Part shown: piece by piece, positions 31,977-41,444 of the stretch
How positions within the stretch are numbered: the stretch's first letter is position 1
Layout of the letters: each line of letters begins with the position of its first letter
From: Streptomyces chumphonensis
GTDB taxonomy: Bacteria; Actinomycetota; Actinomycetes; Streptomycetales; Streptomycetaceae
Assembly (NCBI RefSeq): GCF_014779715.1
Contig: NZ_JACXYU010000013.1
Location: forward strand, 62,001-126,000
Length of the DNA: 64,000 nucleotides
Direction: 5' to 3'
Notes under the pieces: generated by a model
What the model was told of the DNA's origin: nothing
The model's database searches: none
What the model saw: only the letters and a program-made list of their open reading frames with translations
Program-made: the position numbers and the translations under genes

Positions 31977-32007
31977 AAAGCCCGCGGTCACATGCTCCGC
32001 AGGCTTT
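31977..32007 (-). promoter_or_regulatory. Terminator-like hairpin in the csp 5' leader
   Basis: AAAGCCTGCGG and CCGCGGGCTTT (minus-strand reading) form an 11-bp stem with one G-U pair and a 9-nt loop, followed by TTTTG. It lies 73 nt before the csp start. It could be an attenuator or RNA thermosensing element. Confidence 0.5.
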
Positions 32008-32162
32008 GTACTGCAAGGAAACCAAACTGCAACTCGCTTGGAGCGTAGCACGCTCGGTGCGGGTGCGGTAGTGCTTCATGATCCGTGGCGTCGTGCCTGG
32101 TCGAGAGGGCGGCGGGACGGGTCCGTGCGGCGCGGGCGGGGGCCGGGCGTACCCTCCGCAGT

Positions 32163-33038
<876 letters not shown>

Positions 33039-33102
33039 GGCTGACCGGCCGTCCCCCCGGTGTCCTACGCTTACGCCGCGTGGCACACAGGGGGGATGAG
33101 GC

Positions 33103-34857
33103 ATGGAGGCGCTGAGCGCGGACGACCCACGGGTCATCGGGAGCTACCGGCTGCTGCGCCGTCTCGGCGCGGGCGGCATGGGGCGGGTCTACCTGGGGCG
33201 CAGCGGCGGTGGCCGCACGGTCGCGGTCAAGGTGGTGCACGGCCACTTCGCCGCCGACGAGCAGTTCCGCGCCCGCTTCCGCCGGGAGATCGAGGCCGCC
33301 CGGCGGGTCGGCGGCCAGTGGACGGCCCCCGTCCTGGACGCCGACCCGGACGCGCCGACGCCCTGGGTGGCGACCGGCTACGTCGCGGGCCCCGACCTCC
33401 AGCACGCCGTCTCCCGGCACGGCCCCCTGCCCGAGCGCGGGGTGCGGGCCCTGGGTGCGGGCCTGGCGGAGGCGCTGTCGGCCGTGCACGGCATCGGGCT
33501 GCTCCACCGGGACGTCAAGCCGTCCAACGTCCTGCTCACCCTCGACGGCCCGCGGCTCATCGACTTCGGCATCGCCCGCGCCACGGACGCCACCGCCTCC
33601 CTGACGGCCACCGGCATGTCCGTCGGCTCGCCCGGCTACATGTCGCCGGAGCAGGTGCAGGGGCAGGACGTGGGCAGCGCGAGCGACGTCTTCTCGCTCG
33701 GCGCCGTCCTCGCCTTCGCCGCGACCGGCCGGCCGCCCTTCCCCGGTGACGGCGCGGCCGTCCTGCTCTACAAGGTCGTGCACGAGGAGCCGGAACTGCA
33801 CGGCCTCCAGGGCGAGCTGTGGCATCTCGTCACCGCCTGCCTGGCCAAGGACCCGGCCGAGCGCCCCGCCGTCGCGGAGGTCGTCCGCTACCTGGCGGGG
33901 CGGGAGGGTGCCGCCGCGCTGGTGGCCGGGGGCTGGCTCCCCGGGCCGGTCGTGGAGGGCGTCAGCCGTCGCGCGGTGGCCCTGCTGGAGCTGGAGGACG
34001 AGGCGACGGAGGGTCCGAGCGGTCCGGACGGGCCCCCGCCGCCCCCGGGCCCGTCCACCCCGCCGCCGGGCCCGTCGACGCCGCCGCCGGGTGGCCCGTC
34101 CACCCCGCCGCCGGGTGGCCCGTCGACGCCGCCCGGGTCGTGGCCGGGCGGTCCGGCCGGGCACGGACCCGTCGGGCCGCAGCCCTACGCCGTCGCCCCG
34201 CAGTACCACCGGCCCCCACAGCACCACCAGGCGGCTCCGTTCCACCAGGCGTCCACCGGCGCCGCGCTGCCGCACCCGCGCGGCGACGCCTCCGGTGGCG
34301 GCGTCGTCCAGCGCGCCCTGCTCCTGGCGGCGGCCGGCATCGTGCTGGCCGTCCTCGTGACGCTCGCCGTCGTGCTCCTGCCCGAGGACGACGGCGGCCG
34401 GGCGGCGGCGGGGACGACGGCCGGCACGACGGCCGGCACGACGGCCGGGACGACGGAAGGGGCCACGGGCGGCGACGACGGCCCGGGTGAGGACGCCGTC
34501 CCCGAGGCGTTCGTCGGCACCTGGACCGGCACCGTGACCACCGACAGCGGCCTGGAGGCCGGCGAGCTGACCGTCGTCGTCGAGGAGGGGCACGTCGGCG
34601 GCGAGGTCGCGGAGCTCACCACGCGCTACCTGGGCCAGGAGTGCACGGGCGTGGGCACCGTGGAGTCGGTCGGCGCCGAGCGGCTGGAGCTGTCGGAACG
34701 GGCCGTGGAGAACCCGACCGTGCTGGGCGTCCCCCTGTGCAGTGCGAGCGACGCCTTCACCCTCACCCTCCGGGACGGCGGCGACACCCTGCGCTTCCGG
34801 GCGGAGGACGCGGCGGCGGGCAACCCGAGCGCCGACCTCACCCGCGGCGGGGGCTGA
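33103..34857 (+). CDS. Membrane-anchored Ser/Thr protein kinase (PknB-like)
   Basis: A 584-residue Hanks-type kinase. The kinase domain spans about 12-270: GAGGMGRVY glycine loop, Lys43 (TVAVKVV), catalytic loop LLHRDVKPSN with Asp137, DFG at 154-156, SPGYMSPEQ and an intact C-lobe. A Pro-rich linker (repeated PSTPPPG units) leads to one helix (ALLLAAAGIVLAVLVTLAVVLL), a GTTA repeat and an extracytoplasmic domain of about 110 residues with two Cys. No PASTA repeats are visible, so the outer ligand differs from PknB proper. The gene lies between mqnA and mqnC but its targets are unknown. Confidence 0.92.
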   Translation: MEALSADDPRVIGSYRLLRRLGAGGMGRVYLGRSGGGRTVAVKVVHGHFAADEQFRARFRREIEAARRVGGQWTAPVLDADPDAPTPWVATGYVAGPDLQHAVSRHGPLPERGVRALGAGLAEALSAVHGIGLLHRDVKPSNVLLTLDGPRLIDFGIARATDATASLTATGMSVGSPGYMSPEQVQGQDVGSASDVFSLGAVLAFAATGRPPFPGDGAAVLLYKVVHEEPELHGLQGELWHLVTACLAKDPAERPAVAEVVRYLAGREGAAALVAGGWLPGPVVEGVSRRAVALLELEDEATEGPSGPDGPPPPPGPSTPPPGPSTPPPGGPSTPPPGGPSTPPGSWPGGPAGHGPVGPQPYAVAPQYHRPPQHHQAAPFHQASTGAALPHPRGDASGGGVVQRALLLAAAGIVLAVLVTLAVVLLPEDDGGRAAAGTTAGTTAGTTAGTTEGATGGDDGPGEDAVPEAFVGTWTGTVTTDSGLEAGELTVVVEEGHVGGEVAELTTRYLGQECTGVGTVESVGAERLELSERAVENPTVLGVPLCSASDAFTLTLRDGGDTLRFRAEDAAAGNPSADLTRGGG

Positions 34858-34935
34858 CCGCCCGGCCGCCGGGTCCGTCGGCGCGCTGGCGTACGCTGGG
34901 CGCGTCGTACGCACCTGCCGGAAGGGGCCGCCCCG

Positions 34936-36132
34936 GTGACCGAGAACGCCGACCTCACGTCCGTCCTCGACCGCGCCGCTCAGGGCGGCCGGATCACCGC
35001 CGAGGAGGCGCTGGAGCTCTACCGGCACGCTCCGCTGCACGCGCTGGGCCGGGCGGCCGACGCCGTCCGCCGCCGCCGCTACGCGGGCACGGAGCACATC
35101 GCGACGTACATCATCGAGCGGAACATCAACTACACCAACGCCTGCGTCACGGCGTGCAAGTTCTGCGCCTTCTACGCGCCGCCCAAGAGCGACAAGGTGT
35201 GGACGCGCGACCTGGACGACATCCTGCGCCGCTGCGCGGAGACGGTGGAGCTGGGCGGCACCCAGGTCATGTTCCAGGGCGGCCACCACCCCGACTACGG
35301 CGTCGAGTACTACGAGGAGCACTTCTCCGCGATCAAGAAGGCGTTCCCGCAGCTCGTCATCCACTCCCTCGGTGCCTCCGAGGTCGAGCACATGTCGCGG
35401 ATCTCCGGCGTCACCCCGGAGGAGGCCATCGAGCGCATCCACGCCGCCGGGCTGGACTCGTTCGCGGGCGCCGGGGCCGAGCTGCTGCCCGAGCGGGCGC
35501 GCAACGCCATCGCGCCGCTGAAGGAGTCCGGCGAACGCTGGCTGGAGATCATGGAGATCGCCCACCGCCTCGGCGTCGAGTCGACGTCGACGATGCTCAT
35601 GGGCACCGGCGAGACCAACGCCGAACGCATCGAGCACCTGCGGATGATCCGGGACGTGCAGGACCGCACCGGCGGCTTCCGCGCCTTCATCCCGTACACC
35701 TACCAGCCGCAGAACAACGTGCTGAAGGGCCGCACGCAGGCCACCCTCTTCGAGTACCTGCGCCTGATCGCCGTGGCCCGGCTGTTCCTCGACAACGTCG
35801 CCCACATCCAGGGCTCGTGGCTGACGGTCGGCAAGGACGTGGGCCAGCTCTCCCTGCACTACGGCGCCGACGACCTCGGCTCGGTCATGCTGGAGGAGAA
35901 CGTGGTCTCCTCGGCGGGCGCCAAGCACCGCTCCAACCTCACCGAGCTGCTGCACCTCATCCGGGCGGCGGGCCGCGTCCCCGCCCAGCGCTCGACGACG
36001 TACGAGCACCTGCTGGTCAACGACGACCCCGCGAACGACCCGGCCGACGACCGCGTCGTCTCCCACCTGTCGTCCACCGCCCTCGCGGGCGGCACGGCGC
36101 ACCCCGAGCTCAAGCTCATCGACGCCGGCTGA
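34936..36132 (+). CDS. mqnC: Cyclic dehypoxanthinyl futalosine synthase MqnC (radical SAM)
   Basis: A 398-residue radical SAM enzyme that cyclises dehypoxanthine futalosine. Cluster cysteines are Cys70, Cys74 and Cys77 (NINYTNACVTACKFCAFY). Family sequences include GGTQVMFQGGHHPDYGVEYY, AGLDSFAGAGAELLPERAR, STSTMLMGTGETNAERIEHL and YTYQPQNNVLKG. The FYAP sequence after the cluster and these motifs separate it from MqnE. The GTG start at 34936 follows GGAAGGGG. The gene after it (36146) is a short amidohydrolase-like ORF 13 bp on. Confidence 0.95.
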   Translation: MTENADLTSVLDRAAQGGRITAEEALELYRHAPLHALGRAADAVRRRRYAGTEHIATYIIERNINYTNACVTACKFCAFYAPPKSDKVWTRDLDDILRRCAETVELGGTQVMFQGGHHPDYGVEYYEEHFSAIKKAFPQLVIHSLGASEVEHMSRISGVTPEEAIERIHAAGLDSFAGAGAELLPERARNAIAPLKESGERWLEIMEIAHRLGVESTSTMLMGTGETNAERIEHLRMIRDVQDRTGGFRAFIPYTYQPQNNVLKGRTQATLFEYLRLIAVARLFLDNVAHIQGSWLTVGKDVGQLSLHYGADDLGSVMLEENVVSSAGAKHRSNLTELLHLIRAAGRVPAQRSTTYEHLLVNDDPANDPADDRVVSHLSSTALAGGTAHPELKLIDAG

Positions 36133-36145
36133 GCGCCCGCCCGCC

Positions 36146-36664
36146 GTGCTGACGCTCCACGTGCCGGAGACCGGCGACGCGGTCCTCGTCGAGGACGGGA
36201 CGCTCGTCGCCGTCGGCCCGGCGGCGGAGCTGGCCGCCGCCCGTCCCGGGGCACGGGAGCGCCGCTGGCCGGGCGCCATCGGTCCCGGCCACTGCGAACC
36301 CGACGCGGCCCGCCTGCTCCAGGACGCCTACCACCCCGACCCCCGGGAGGCGGCCGAGCTGGGCACCGCGCCGCTGACCGGTCCGGCGCTCGCCGCGCTC
36401 GGGCCGCTGGACGCCGCCCGGTGGGGCGGCAGCGCCCGGCGCGGCCTCCAGCGGCTGCTGGCCCAGGGGGTGACGGCCCTCGTCGGCCCGTTTGACCGGC
36501 CGCCGGTCCGGACGGCGGTCCGGCGCTCGGGCCTGCCCGTCCTGCCGGAGCCCGTGGCGCCGCGGCTGACGGTCGGGGGCCCCGCGCACTTCACGGTGAC
36601 GGCGCCGGACGGCACCTGCCGCGCCGCCGTCCTGGCCGGCCGCATCGTGTACCGCGGCCGCTGA
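36146..36664 (+). CDS. Imidazolonepropionase-like short protein after mqnC
   Basis: A 172-residue protein that looks like the beta-sandwich shell and flanking parts of an amidohydrolase (MLTLHVPETGDAVLVEDGTL, VAVGPAAELAAARPGARERR, and a C-terminal AAVLAGRIVYRGR typical of the composite domain). The usual HxH, Lys, His and Asp metal ligands are not visible, and the length is less than half of a full amidohydrolase. Because futalosine organisms use an amidohydrolase-family aminodeoxyfutalosine deaminase, a decayed or repurposed relative here is conceivable, but that is inference. It starts 13 bp after mqnC and shares its strand. Confidence 0.65.
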   Translation: MLTLHVPETGDAVLVEDGTLVAVGPAAELAAARPGARERRWPGAIGPGHCEPDAARLLQDAYHPDPREAAELGTAPLTGPALAALGPLDAARWGGSARRGLQRLLAQGVTALVGPFDRPPVRTAVRRSGLPVLPEPVAPRLTVGGPAHFTVTAPDGTCRAAVLAGRIVYRGR

Positions 36665-36749
36665 GAGCTCCCCGGGGCGTCCGGGAGCCTCCCCCGGCCC
36701 CCCGGCCCCGGCCCCCACACGGCCCCCGCCCGGCGCTAGGCTCGCGGTC

Positions 36750-37451
36750 GTGATCGCGAACGTGCGCAGCTTCCGACGGGGTCGGCTCTCGCGGGCGGAG
36801 GCCGTCGCGGCGGTCGGGGGACTCCGCAACCACCACACCGTCGCGCAGGTGACCGCCGCCCTGGACGGGTCCGGGGACGCCGTCCGCGACGTCTGGGTGG
36901 CCGACGGCGACCTGCACGTCCCCGGCGACCTCGACCTGACGCGGGAGCGTGTCCACTTCCTGGCCGTGCTCGGTGATCTCACGGTGGACGGCGTGTACCG
37001 CGACAGCGACGACCCCGAGTCCCTGCTGCTGGTGACCGGTGCCATGCGGGCCCGCGACGTCGTGACCGCCGGCTGGCTCGACGTGTACGGCGACCTGACC
37101 ACCGACCGGCTCGTCGGCGACTACAACGACTGCTCCGCCCGCGTCGACGGCGACGTGCGGGCCCGCCTCTTCTACGGCGAGAACCACCACTTCACCATCG
37201 GCGGCGCGCTGCGGGCCGGGACCGTCATCGGCCGGCCGAGGCTCGACGTCGCCGTTCGGCCGGACGTGATCGACGAGGACGACCCCCGCATGCTGGAGCA
37301 CTTCGACCGCGACCTCCTCGACGTGTTCGACGACCATGACGCGAACGGCGACGCGGTCACCTGCGTCGCCGGTCTGCGCGACGTCGCCGAGGTGAAGCGC
37401 CGGGTCGCGGCGGGCCTCCCGCTGCGCACCGCCGGGCCGCCCGGCCACTGA
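36750..37451 (+). CDS. Predicted beta-repeat protein of unknown function
   Basis: A 233-residue protein with no recognised family. From about residue 45 it shows regularly spaced short strands with G/D turns (DLHVPGDLDL, FLAVLGDLTVDG, LLVTGAMRARDVVTAG, LDVYGDLTTDRLVG, ARVDGDVRARLFYGENHHF, IGGALRAGTVIG), a pattern like right-handed beta-helix or bactofilin-type polymers. The N-terminus is basic and helical. A TAGGCT box lies 9 nt before the GTG start, consistent with a leaderless transcript. Neighbours give no clear clue. Confidence 0.65.
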   Translation: MIANVRSFRRGRLSRAEAVAAVGGLRNHHTVAQVTAALDGSGDAVRDVWVADGDLHVPGDLDLTRERVHFLAVLGDLTVDGVYRDSDDPESLLLVTGAMRARDVVTAGWLDVYGDLTTDRLVGDYNDCSARVDGDVRARLFYGENHHFTIGGALRAGTVIGRPRLDVAVRPDVIDEDDPRMLEHFDRDLLDVFDDHDANGDAVTCVAGLRDVAEVKRRVAAGLPLRTAGPPGH

Positions 37452-37510
37452 CCCGCGCCGACGGCACCCCCGGCGCCGACGCCGGGCCGGGGAGGGTGAA
37501 CAATGGCCGT

Positions 37511-38215
37511 GTGACGCGCGCCAGCCTGGAGAAGCAGCCCCACGACGTCGCCGCGATGTTCGACCGGGTCGCGGCCAAGTACGACCTCACCAACGACGTC
37601 ATCTCGCTGGGCCAGGCCCGGCTGTGGCGCCGTGCCGTGGCGCAGGCGGTGGCCGCGCGCCCGGGGGAGCGCGTGCTCGACCTCGCCGCCGGGACGGGGA
37701 CGTCCTCCCTGCCGTTCTCCCGGGCCGGCGCCTACACCGTCCCCTGCGACTTCAGCACCGGCATGCTGGCCGAGGGCCGACAGCGTCACTCCTGGCTGCC
37801 GTTCACGGCGGGCGACGCCACCCGGCTGCCGTTCCGCGACGACGCGTTCGACGCCGTCACCATCTCCTTCGGCCTGCGCAACGTGCAGGACACGCAGGCC
37901 GCGCTGGGCGAGATGCTCCGGGTGACGCGTCCCGGCGGCCGGATCGTCGTGTGCGAGTTCAGCCAGCCCGTGCTGCGGCCCCTGCGCACCCTCTACTCCG
38001 AGTACCTGATGAAGGCGCTGCCGCCGATCGCCCGGACCGTGTGCTCCAACCCGGACGCGTACGTGTACCTCGCCGAGTCCATCCGCTCCTGGCCCGACCA
38101 GCCCCAGCTGGCGCGGCGGTTGCAGCGGGCGGGCTGGTCCCGCGTCGCGTGGCGCGACCTGACCGGCGGCATCGTCGCCCTGCACCGGGGAACGAAGCCG
38201 GGCACCACGCCCTGA
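37511..38215 (+). CDS. menG: Demethylmenaquinone methyltransferase
   Basis: A 234-residue SAM-dependent methyltransferase of the UbiE/MenG family, which methylates the quinone ring in the last step of menaquinone synthesis. Motif I is VLDLAAGTGTSSL. The family signatures MFDRVAAKYDLTNDVISLGQ and RPGGRIVVCEFSQP are both present. The GTG at 37511 gives the usual start VTRASLEKQPHDV; an earlier GTG at 37496 is possible. The geranylgeranyl reductase gene starts 65 bp downstream, and both act on the isoprenoid quinone. Confidence 0.93.
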   Translation: MTRASLEKQPHDVAAMFDRVAAKYDLTNDVISLGQARLWRRAVAQAVAARPGERVLDLAAGTGTSSLPFSRAGAYTVPCDFSTGMLAEGRQRHSWLPFTAGDATRLPFRDDAFDAVTISFGLRNVQDTQAALGEMLRVTRPGGRIVVCEFSQPVLRPLRTLYSEYLMKALPPIARTVCSNPDAYVYLAESIRSWPDQPQLARRLQRAGWSRVAWRDLTGGIVALHRGTKPGTTP

Positions 38216-38280
38216 CCCCGGAGCGGCCGGGCGCGACGCATAGACTTCCCGGACCAGTGCCCTCATCCCCGGGAGTCCTC

Positions 38281-39573
38281 GTGGCGGAACCGCAGTCGAA
38301 GCCGGCCTCGGAGCACCAGGCCGATGTGATCGTCGTCGGGGCGGGGCCCGCCGGGTCCACGACCGCGTACCATCTGGCCCGTTCGGGGCTCGACGTCCTG
38401 CTGCTGGAGAAGACGGCGTTCCCCCGCGAGAAGGTCTGCGGCGACGGCCTGACGCCGCGCGCCGTCAAGCAGCTCGTCGCCATGGGGATCGACATCTCCG
38501 AGGAGGCCGGCTGGCTGCGCAACAAGGGGCTGCGCATCATCGCGGGCGGCCAGCGCCTCCAGCTCGACTGGCCGGACCTGGCGAGCTACCCCGACTACGG
38601 ACTCGTCCGCAAGCGCGACGACTTCGACGAGCAGCTGGCCCGGCAGGCCGAGAAGGCCGGGGCGCGACTGTACGAGCGCTGCAACGTCGGCGACCCGGTC
38701 CTGGACGCCGCCGGGCGCATCACCGGCGTCGAGGCGAAGCTCGGCGAGGACCGGCGGCCCGCCGTCTTCCGCGCGCCCGTGGTCGTCGCCGCCGACGGCA
38801 ACTCCACCCGGCTGTCGCTCAAGATGGGCCTGCACCGCCGCGAGGACCGCCCGATGGGCGTCGCGGTGCGCACCTACTTCACCTCGCCCCGGCACGACGA
38901 CGACTACCTGGAGTCGTGGCTGGAGCTGTGGGACCGCCGGGGCGCCGAGGACCGCCTGCTCCCCGGCTACGGCTGGATCTTCGGCATGGGCGACGGTACG
39001 TCCAACGTCGGCCTCGGCATCCTCAACAGCTCCAGCGCCTTCCGCGAGCTGGACTGGCGCGAGGTGCTGAAGGCGTGGTGCGCCTCCATGCCGGAGGAGT
39101 GGGGCTACACCCCCGACAACATGACGACGCCCATCCGGGGCGCCGCCCTGCCCATGGCCTTCAACCGCAAGCCGCACTACACGCGCGGCCTGCTGCTCGT
39201 CGGCGACGCGGGCGGGCTGGTGAACCCGTTCAACGGCGAGGGCATCGCGTACGCCATGGAGTCCGGGGCGATGGCGGCCGACGTCGTCGTGCAGGCGCAG
39301 TCCCGGCAGACCGCGCTCCAGCGTGAGCGGGCCCTGCGGCACTATCCCAAGGTGCTCGCCGACACCTACGGCGGCTACTACACCCTCGGCCGGGCCTTCG
39401 TGAAGCTCATCGGCAACCCGAAGGTCATGAAGCTCGCCGCCGAACGCGGCCTGTCGCACCCGCTGCTGATGCGTTTCACCCTCAAGCTGCTGGCCAACCT
39501 GACCGACCCGACGGGCGGCGACGCGATGGACCGCGTCATCAACGGCCTCTCCCGCGTCGCCCCCCGCGCCTGA
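38281..39573 (+). CDS. Geranylgeranyl reductase family flavoprotein (menaquinone side-chain reductase candidate)
   Basis: A 430-residue FAD-dependent reductase. The N-terminal dinucleotide fold is DVIVVGAGPAGSTTAYHLA, and the second FAD motif is GLLLVGDAGGLVNPFNGEGI. EKVCGDGLTPRAV and the YxWxFP-like GYGWIFGMGDG are typical of the geranylgeranyl reductase family. Next to menG, the likely task is partial saturation of the menaquinone isoprenoid chain, as done by MenJ in mycobacteria. The GTG at 38281 has GGGAG 7 nt upstream; a GTG at 38257 is an alternative. A terminator follows at 39599-39639. Confidence 0.88.
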   Translation: MAEPQSKPASEHQADVIVVGAGPAGSTTAYHLARSGLDVLLLEKTAFPREKVCGDGLTPRAVKQLVAMGIDISEEAGWLRNKGLRIIAGGQRLQLDWPDLASYPDYGLVRKRDDFDEQLARQAEKAGARLYERCNVGDPVLDAAGRITGVEAKLGEDRRPAVFRAPVVVAADGNSTRLSLKMGLHRREDRPMGVAVRTYFTSPRHDDDYLESWLELWDRRGAEDRLLPGYGWIFGMGDGTSNVGLGILNSSSAFRELDWREVLKAWCASMPEEWGYTPDNMTTPIRGAALPMAFNRKPHYTRGLLLVGDAGGLVNPFNGEGIAYAMESGAMAADVVVQAQSRQTALQRERALRHYPKVLADTYGGYYTLGRAFVKLIGNPKVMKLAAERGLSHPLLMRFTLKLLANLTDPTGGDAMDRVINGLSRVAPRA

Positions 39574-39598
39574 GCGCACCCGCCCCGCACGCCGAGGT

Positions 39599-39639
39599 AG
39601 CGGCGGCCCTCCCCGCCTGATCGGGGGGCGGCCGCCGCT
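39599..39639. terminator. Terminator between reductase and HxlR genes
   Basis: AGCGGCGGCC (39599-39608) pairs with GGCCGCCGCT (39630-39639), and inner CCCCG/CGGGG bases extend the stem. It lies 25 bp after the reductase stop and just beyond the HxlR stop. Confidence 0.7.
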
Positions 39640-39649
39640 TCGGCGTCCG

Positions 39650-40033
39650 TCAGCCCTCGAAGCGGCGGCGCGCGTCCTCGATGTGCCCGAGGTGCCGCTG
39701 CGTCCACGCGCACAGGGCGTCGACCGTCGCGCGCAGCGCCCGGCCCGGCTCGGTGAGGGTGTACTCGACCCGAGGGGGAACGGTGGGGTGCACCGTCCGG
39801 TCGACGAGGCCGTTGCGCTCCAGCATGCGCAGGTTCTGGGTGAGCATCTTGTGGCTGACGCCCGCCACCTCGTCCCGCACCTCGCTGAAGCGCAGGGTGC
39901 GCTCACCGAGGGCTTCGATGATCAGGAGCGCCCACTTGTTGGCGACGTCCGAGAAGATCTCCCGGGCGAGCGAGTCGGCACGCCGCAGGTCCGCGTCCTC
40001 GGGCAGGTCCTGGCGCTGCCGCGTGGTCACCAT
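39650..40033 (-). CDS. HxlR family transcriptional regulator
   Basis: A 127-residue winged-helix regulator. The HxlR pattern is clear: IFSDVANKWALLIIEALGE, LRFSEVRDEVAGVSHKMLTQNLRMLERNGLVDR, then PPRVEYTLTEPGRAL in the wing. HxlR proteins often respond to reactive electrophiles or oxidants and control a divergent gene. Here the divergent gene encodes a Rid protein 102 bp away, with TTCCCGGTA direct repeats between. Confidence 0.93.
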   Translation of the reverse strand: MVTTRQRQDLPEDADLRRADSLAREIFSDVANKWALLIIEALGERTLRFSEVRDEVAGVSHKMLTQNLRMLERNGLVDRTVHPTVPPRVEYTLTEPGRALRATVDALCAWTQRHLGHIEDARRRFEG

Positions 40034-40063
40034 GAGGTTCCTCCGTCACCGGAAAGTGCGTTC

Positions 40064-40101
40064 TTCCCGGTAGACGGTAACTCTCCTAGGGTTTCCCGGT
40101 A
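40064..40101. promoter_or_regulatory. Direct repeats in the HxlR/Rid control region
   Basis: TTCCCGGTA occurs at 40064-40072 and again at 40093-40101, with GGTAAC between and after. It is a candidate HxlR binding region for both divergent genes. Confidence 0.45.
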
Positions 40102-40134
40102 ACCACTGGAGAGCACTACAGAAGGGCCCGGCCC

Positions 40135-40539
40135 ATGGCCACCACGATCGACGCCTTCCACCGCAACGTCCCGGCCGAGAGCGCCTTCGGCTACGCGCAG
40201 GCCGTCAGGTCCGGCACTCTCATCCACGCCTCGGGACAGTTCTCCTACGACGACGCGGGCGAGTTCGTCCACGCGGACGACTTCGGCGCCCAGCTCGGGC
40301 AGACCTACGTCAACATGGACGCGATCCTGGACCACTACGGGGCGACCCGGAAGCAGATCGTCTCGCAGACCGTGTACGTCGTCGGTCTGCGGCAGAACGG
40401 TGCGGCCCTGATGGCGGGCAACCCCGCGTACTACGGCGACCACCGCCCCGCCAACACCGTCCTCGGTGTCACGGAACTGGCCTTCCCCGGCCAGTTCGTC
40501 GAGATCGCCTTCGTCGTCGACACGACGTTGCCGGCCTGA
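40135..40539 (+). CDS. RidA/YjgF/YER057c family protein
   Basis: A 134-residue protein of the Rid superfamily, trimeric enzymes that hydrolyse reactive enamine/imine intermediates. Landmarks are AVRSGTLIHASGQFSYDDAGE, the QTVYVVGL strand and the C-terminal VTELAFPGQFVEIAFVV. The catalytic Arg of RidA proper (usually xCTRxTVF region) is not evident, so it may belong to another Rid subgroup. The divergent HxlR gene probably regulates it. Its last codons form one arm of the terminator stem at 40522-40565. Confidence 0.87.
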   Translation: MATTIDAFHRNVPAESAFGYAQAVRSGTLIHASGQFSYDDAGEFVHADDFGAQLGQTYVNMDAILDHYGATRKQIVSQTVYVVGLRQNGAALMAGNPAYYGDHRPANTVLGVTELAFPGQFVEIAFVVDTTLPA

Positions 40540-40565
40540 GCGGTCGCGCAGGCCGGCAACGTCGT
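40522..40565. terminator. Bidirectional terminator overlapping the Rid gene end
   Basis: A 16-bp perfect stem (ACGACGTTGCCGGCCT at 40522-40537 with AGGCCGGCAACGTCGT at 40550-40565). The left arm includes the last five Rid codons and the first base of its stop. The loop is 12 nt. Confidence 0.75.
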
Positions 40566-40571
40566 AGTGGA

Positions 40572-41444
40572 TCAGAGGACGCGGACCGCTCCGGTCGGCA
40601 TGTCCCAGCTCATGTCCCGCTCGACGACGCCCGTCGAGGAGTTCTGGGCGCCCACGAACTTCCCGTCACCGACGTAGATGGCGACGTGGTAGGCGCTGCC
40701 CGCGCTGCCCCAGTACAGGATGTCCCCGGGCTGCACCTGGCTCAGCGGGACCTGCGTACCGGTCACGGACTGGTCCTGCGAGACGCGCGGCAGGTTGATG
40801 CCCACCTGGCGGAACGCGGCACCGGTGAGACCGGAGCAGTCGTAGGCGCTCGGGCCGGTGGCGCCCATGACATAGGCCTTGCCGACCTGGGCGCGGGCGA
40901 AGTTGACGACCGCCGCGGCGCTGCCGGTGGCGTTGGACGGCGCGGGCGCGGGCGCGCTCGTGGTGCTGGGGGCGTCGGGGCGCTCGGTGCTGCGGGACGC
41001 CGTGCGCCGCTCCTCGGCGCGCTCGGCGGCCGCGCGCTCGGCCTCCTCGGCGGCCTCGGCCTCGGCGGCCTCCTCGGCGGCCTTCTTGGCCGCGGCCTTG
41101 CGCTTGGCCTCGGCCTTGGCCTCGGCCTTCTCCCTGGTCTCCGCCGCGGCCTTCTTGGCGTTGGCGGCCGCCTGCTCCTTCGCCGCCTCCACGTCGTACT
41201 GGATGGCGATGGTCTGGGTGGCGTGCGCGGCCTCCTCGGCACCCGCGGTGAGGACGCCGCTCAGCGTCGGCATCTCGACCGTGCTGTCGACCGAGGACGC
41301 CTGGCTCGCGGCGGACGTCGGCGAGGCCGCACCGGTCACCGCGAGGGTCGTGAAGACGCCACCGGCAACACCCGAGCGGATCAGCGTGTTCCGGGAGGAA
41401 CGCCGGGGTTTCCGGTGGCTTCGTATGTGAGCGTTCGAGGACAT
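40572..41444 (-). CDS. NlpC/P60 family cell-wall hydrolase
   Basis: A 290-residue secreted peptidoglycan endopeptidase. The N-terminal signal is at about 20-46 (LIRSGVAGGVFTTLAVTGAA). Residues about 85-148 form an Ala/Glu/Lys-rich coiled coil, a linker follows, and the NlpC/P60 domain (about 175-290) has catalytic Cys203 (YDCSGLTGAAF) and His253 (AYHVAIYVGDG). It would cut within stem peptides during growth or cell separation. The gene has about 420 bp upstream without another gene. I looked for a c-di-AMP riboswitch, often found before such genes, and could not recognise one. Confidence 0.92.
   Translation of the reverse strand: MSSNAHIRSHRKPRRSSRNTLIRSGVAGGVFTTLAVTGAASPTSAASQASSVDSTVEMPTLSGVLTAGAEEAAHATQTIAIQYDVEAAKEQAAANAKKAAAETREKAEAKAEAKRKAAAKKAAEEAAEAEAAEEAERAAAERAEERRTASRSTERPDAPSTTSAPAPAPSNATGSAAAVVNFARAQVGKAYVMGATGPSAYDCSGLTGAAFRQVGINLPRVSQDQSVTGTQVPLSQVQPGDILYWGSAGSAYHVAIYVGDGKFVGAQNSSTGVVERDMSWDMPTGAVRVL

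Noticed and set aside
34040..34460. Short tandem repeats in the kinase gene
   Set aside because: They encode the Pro-rich PSTPPPG linker and a GTTA linker, which is ordinary low-complexity sequence in membrane kinases, not a CRISPR or mobile repeat.
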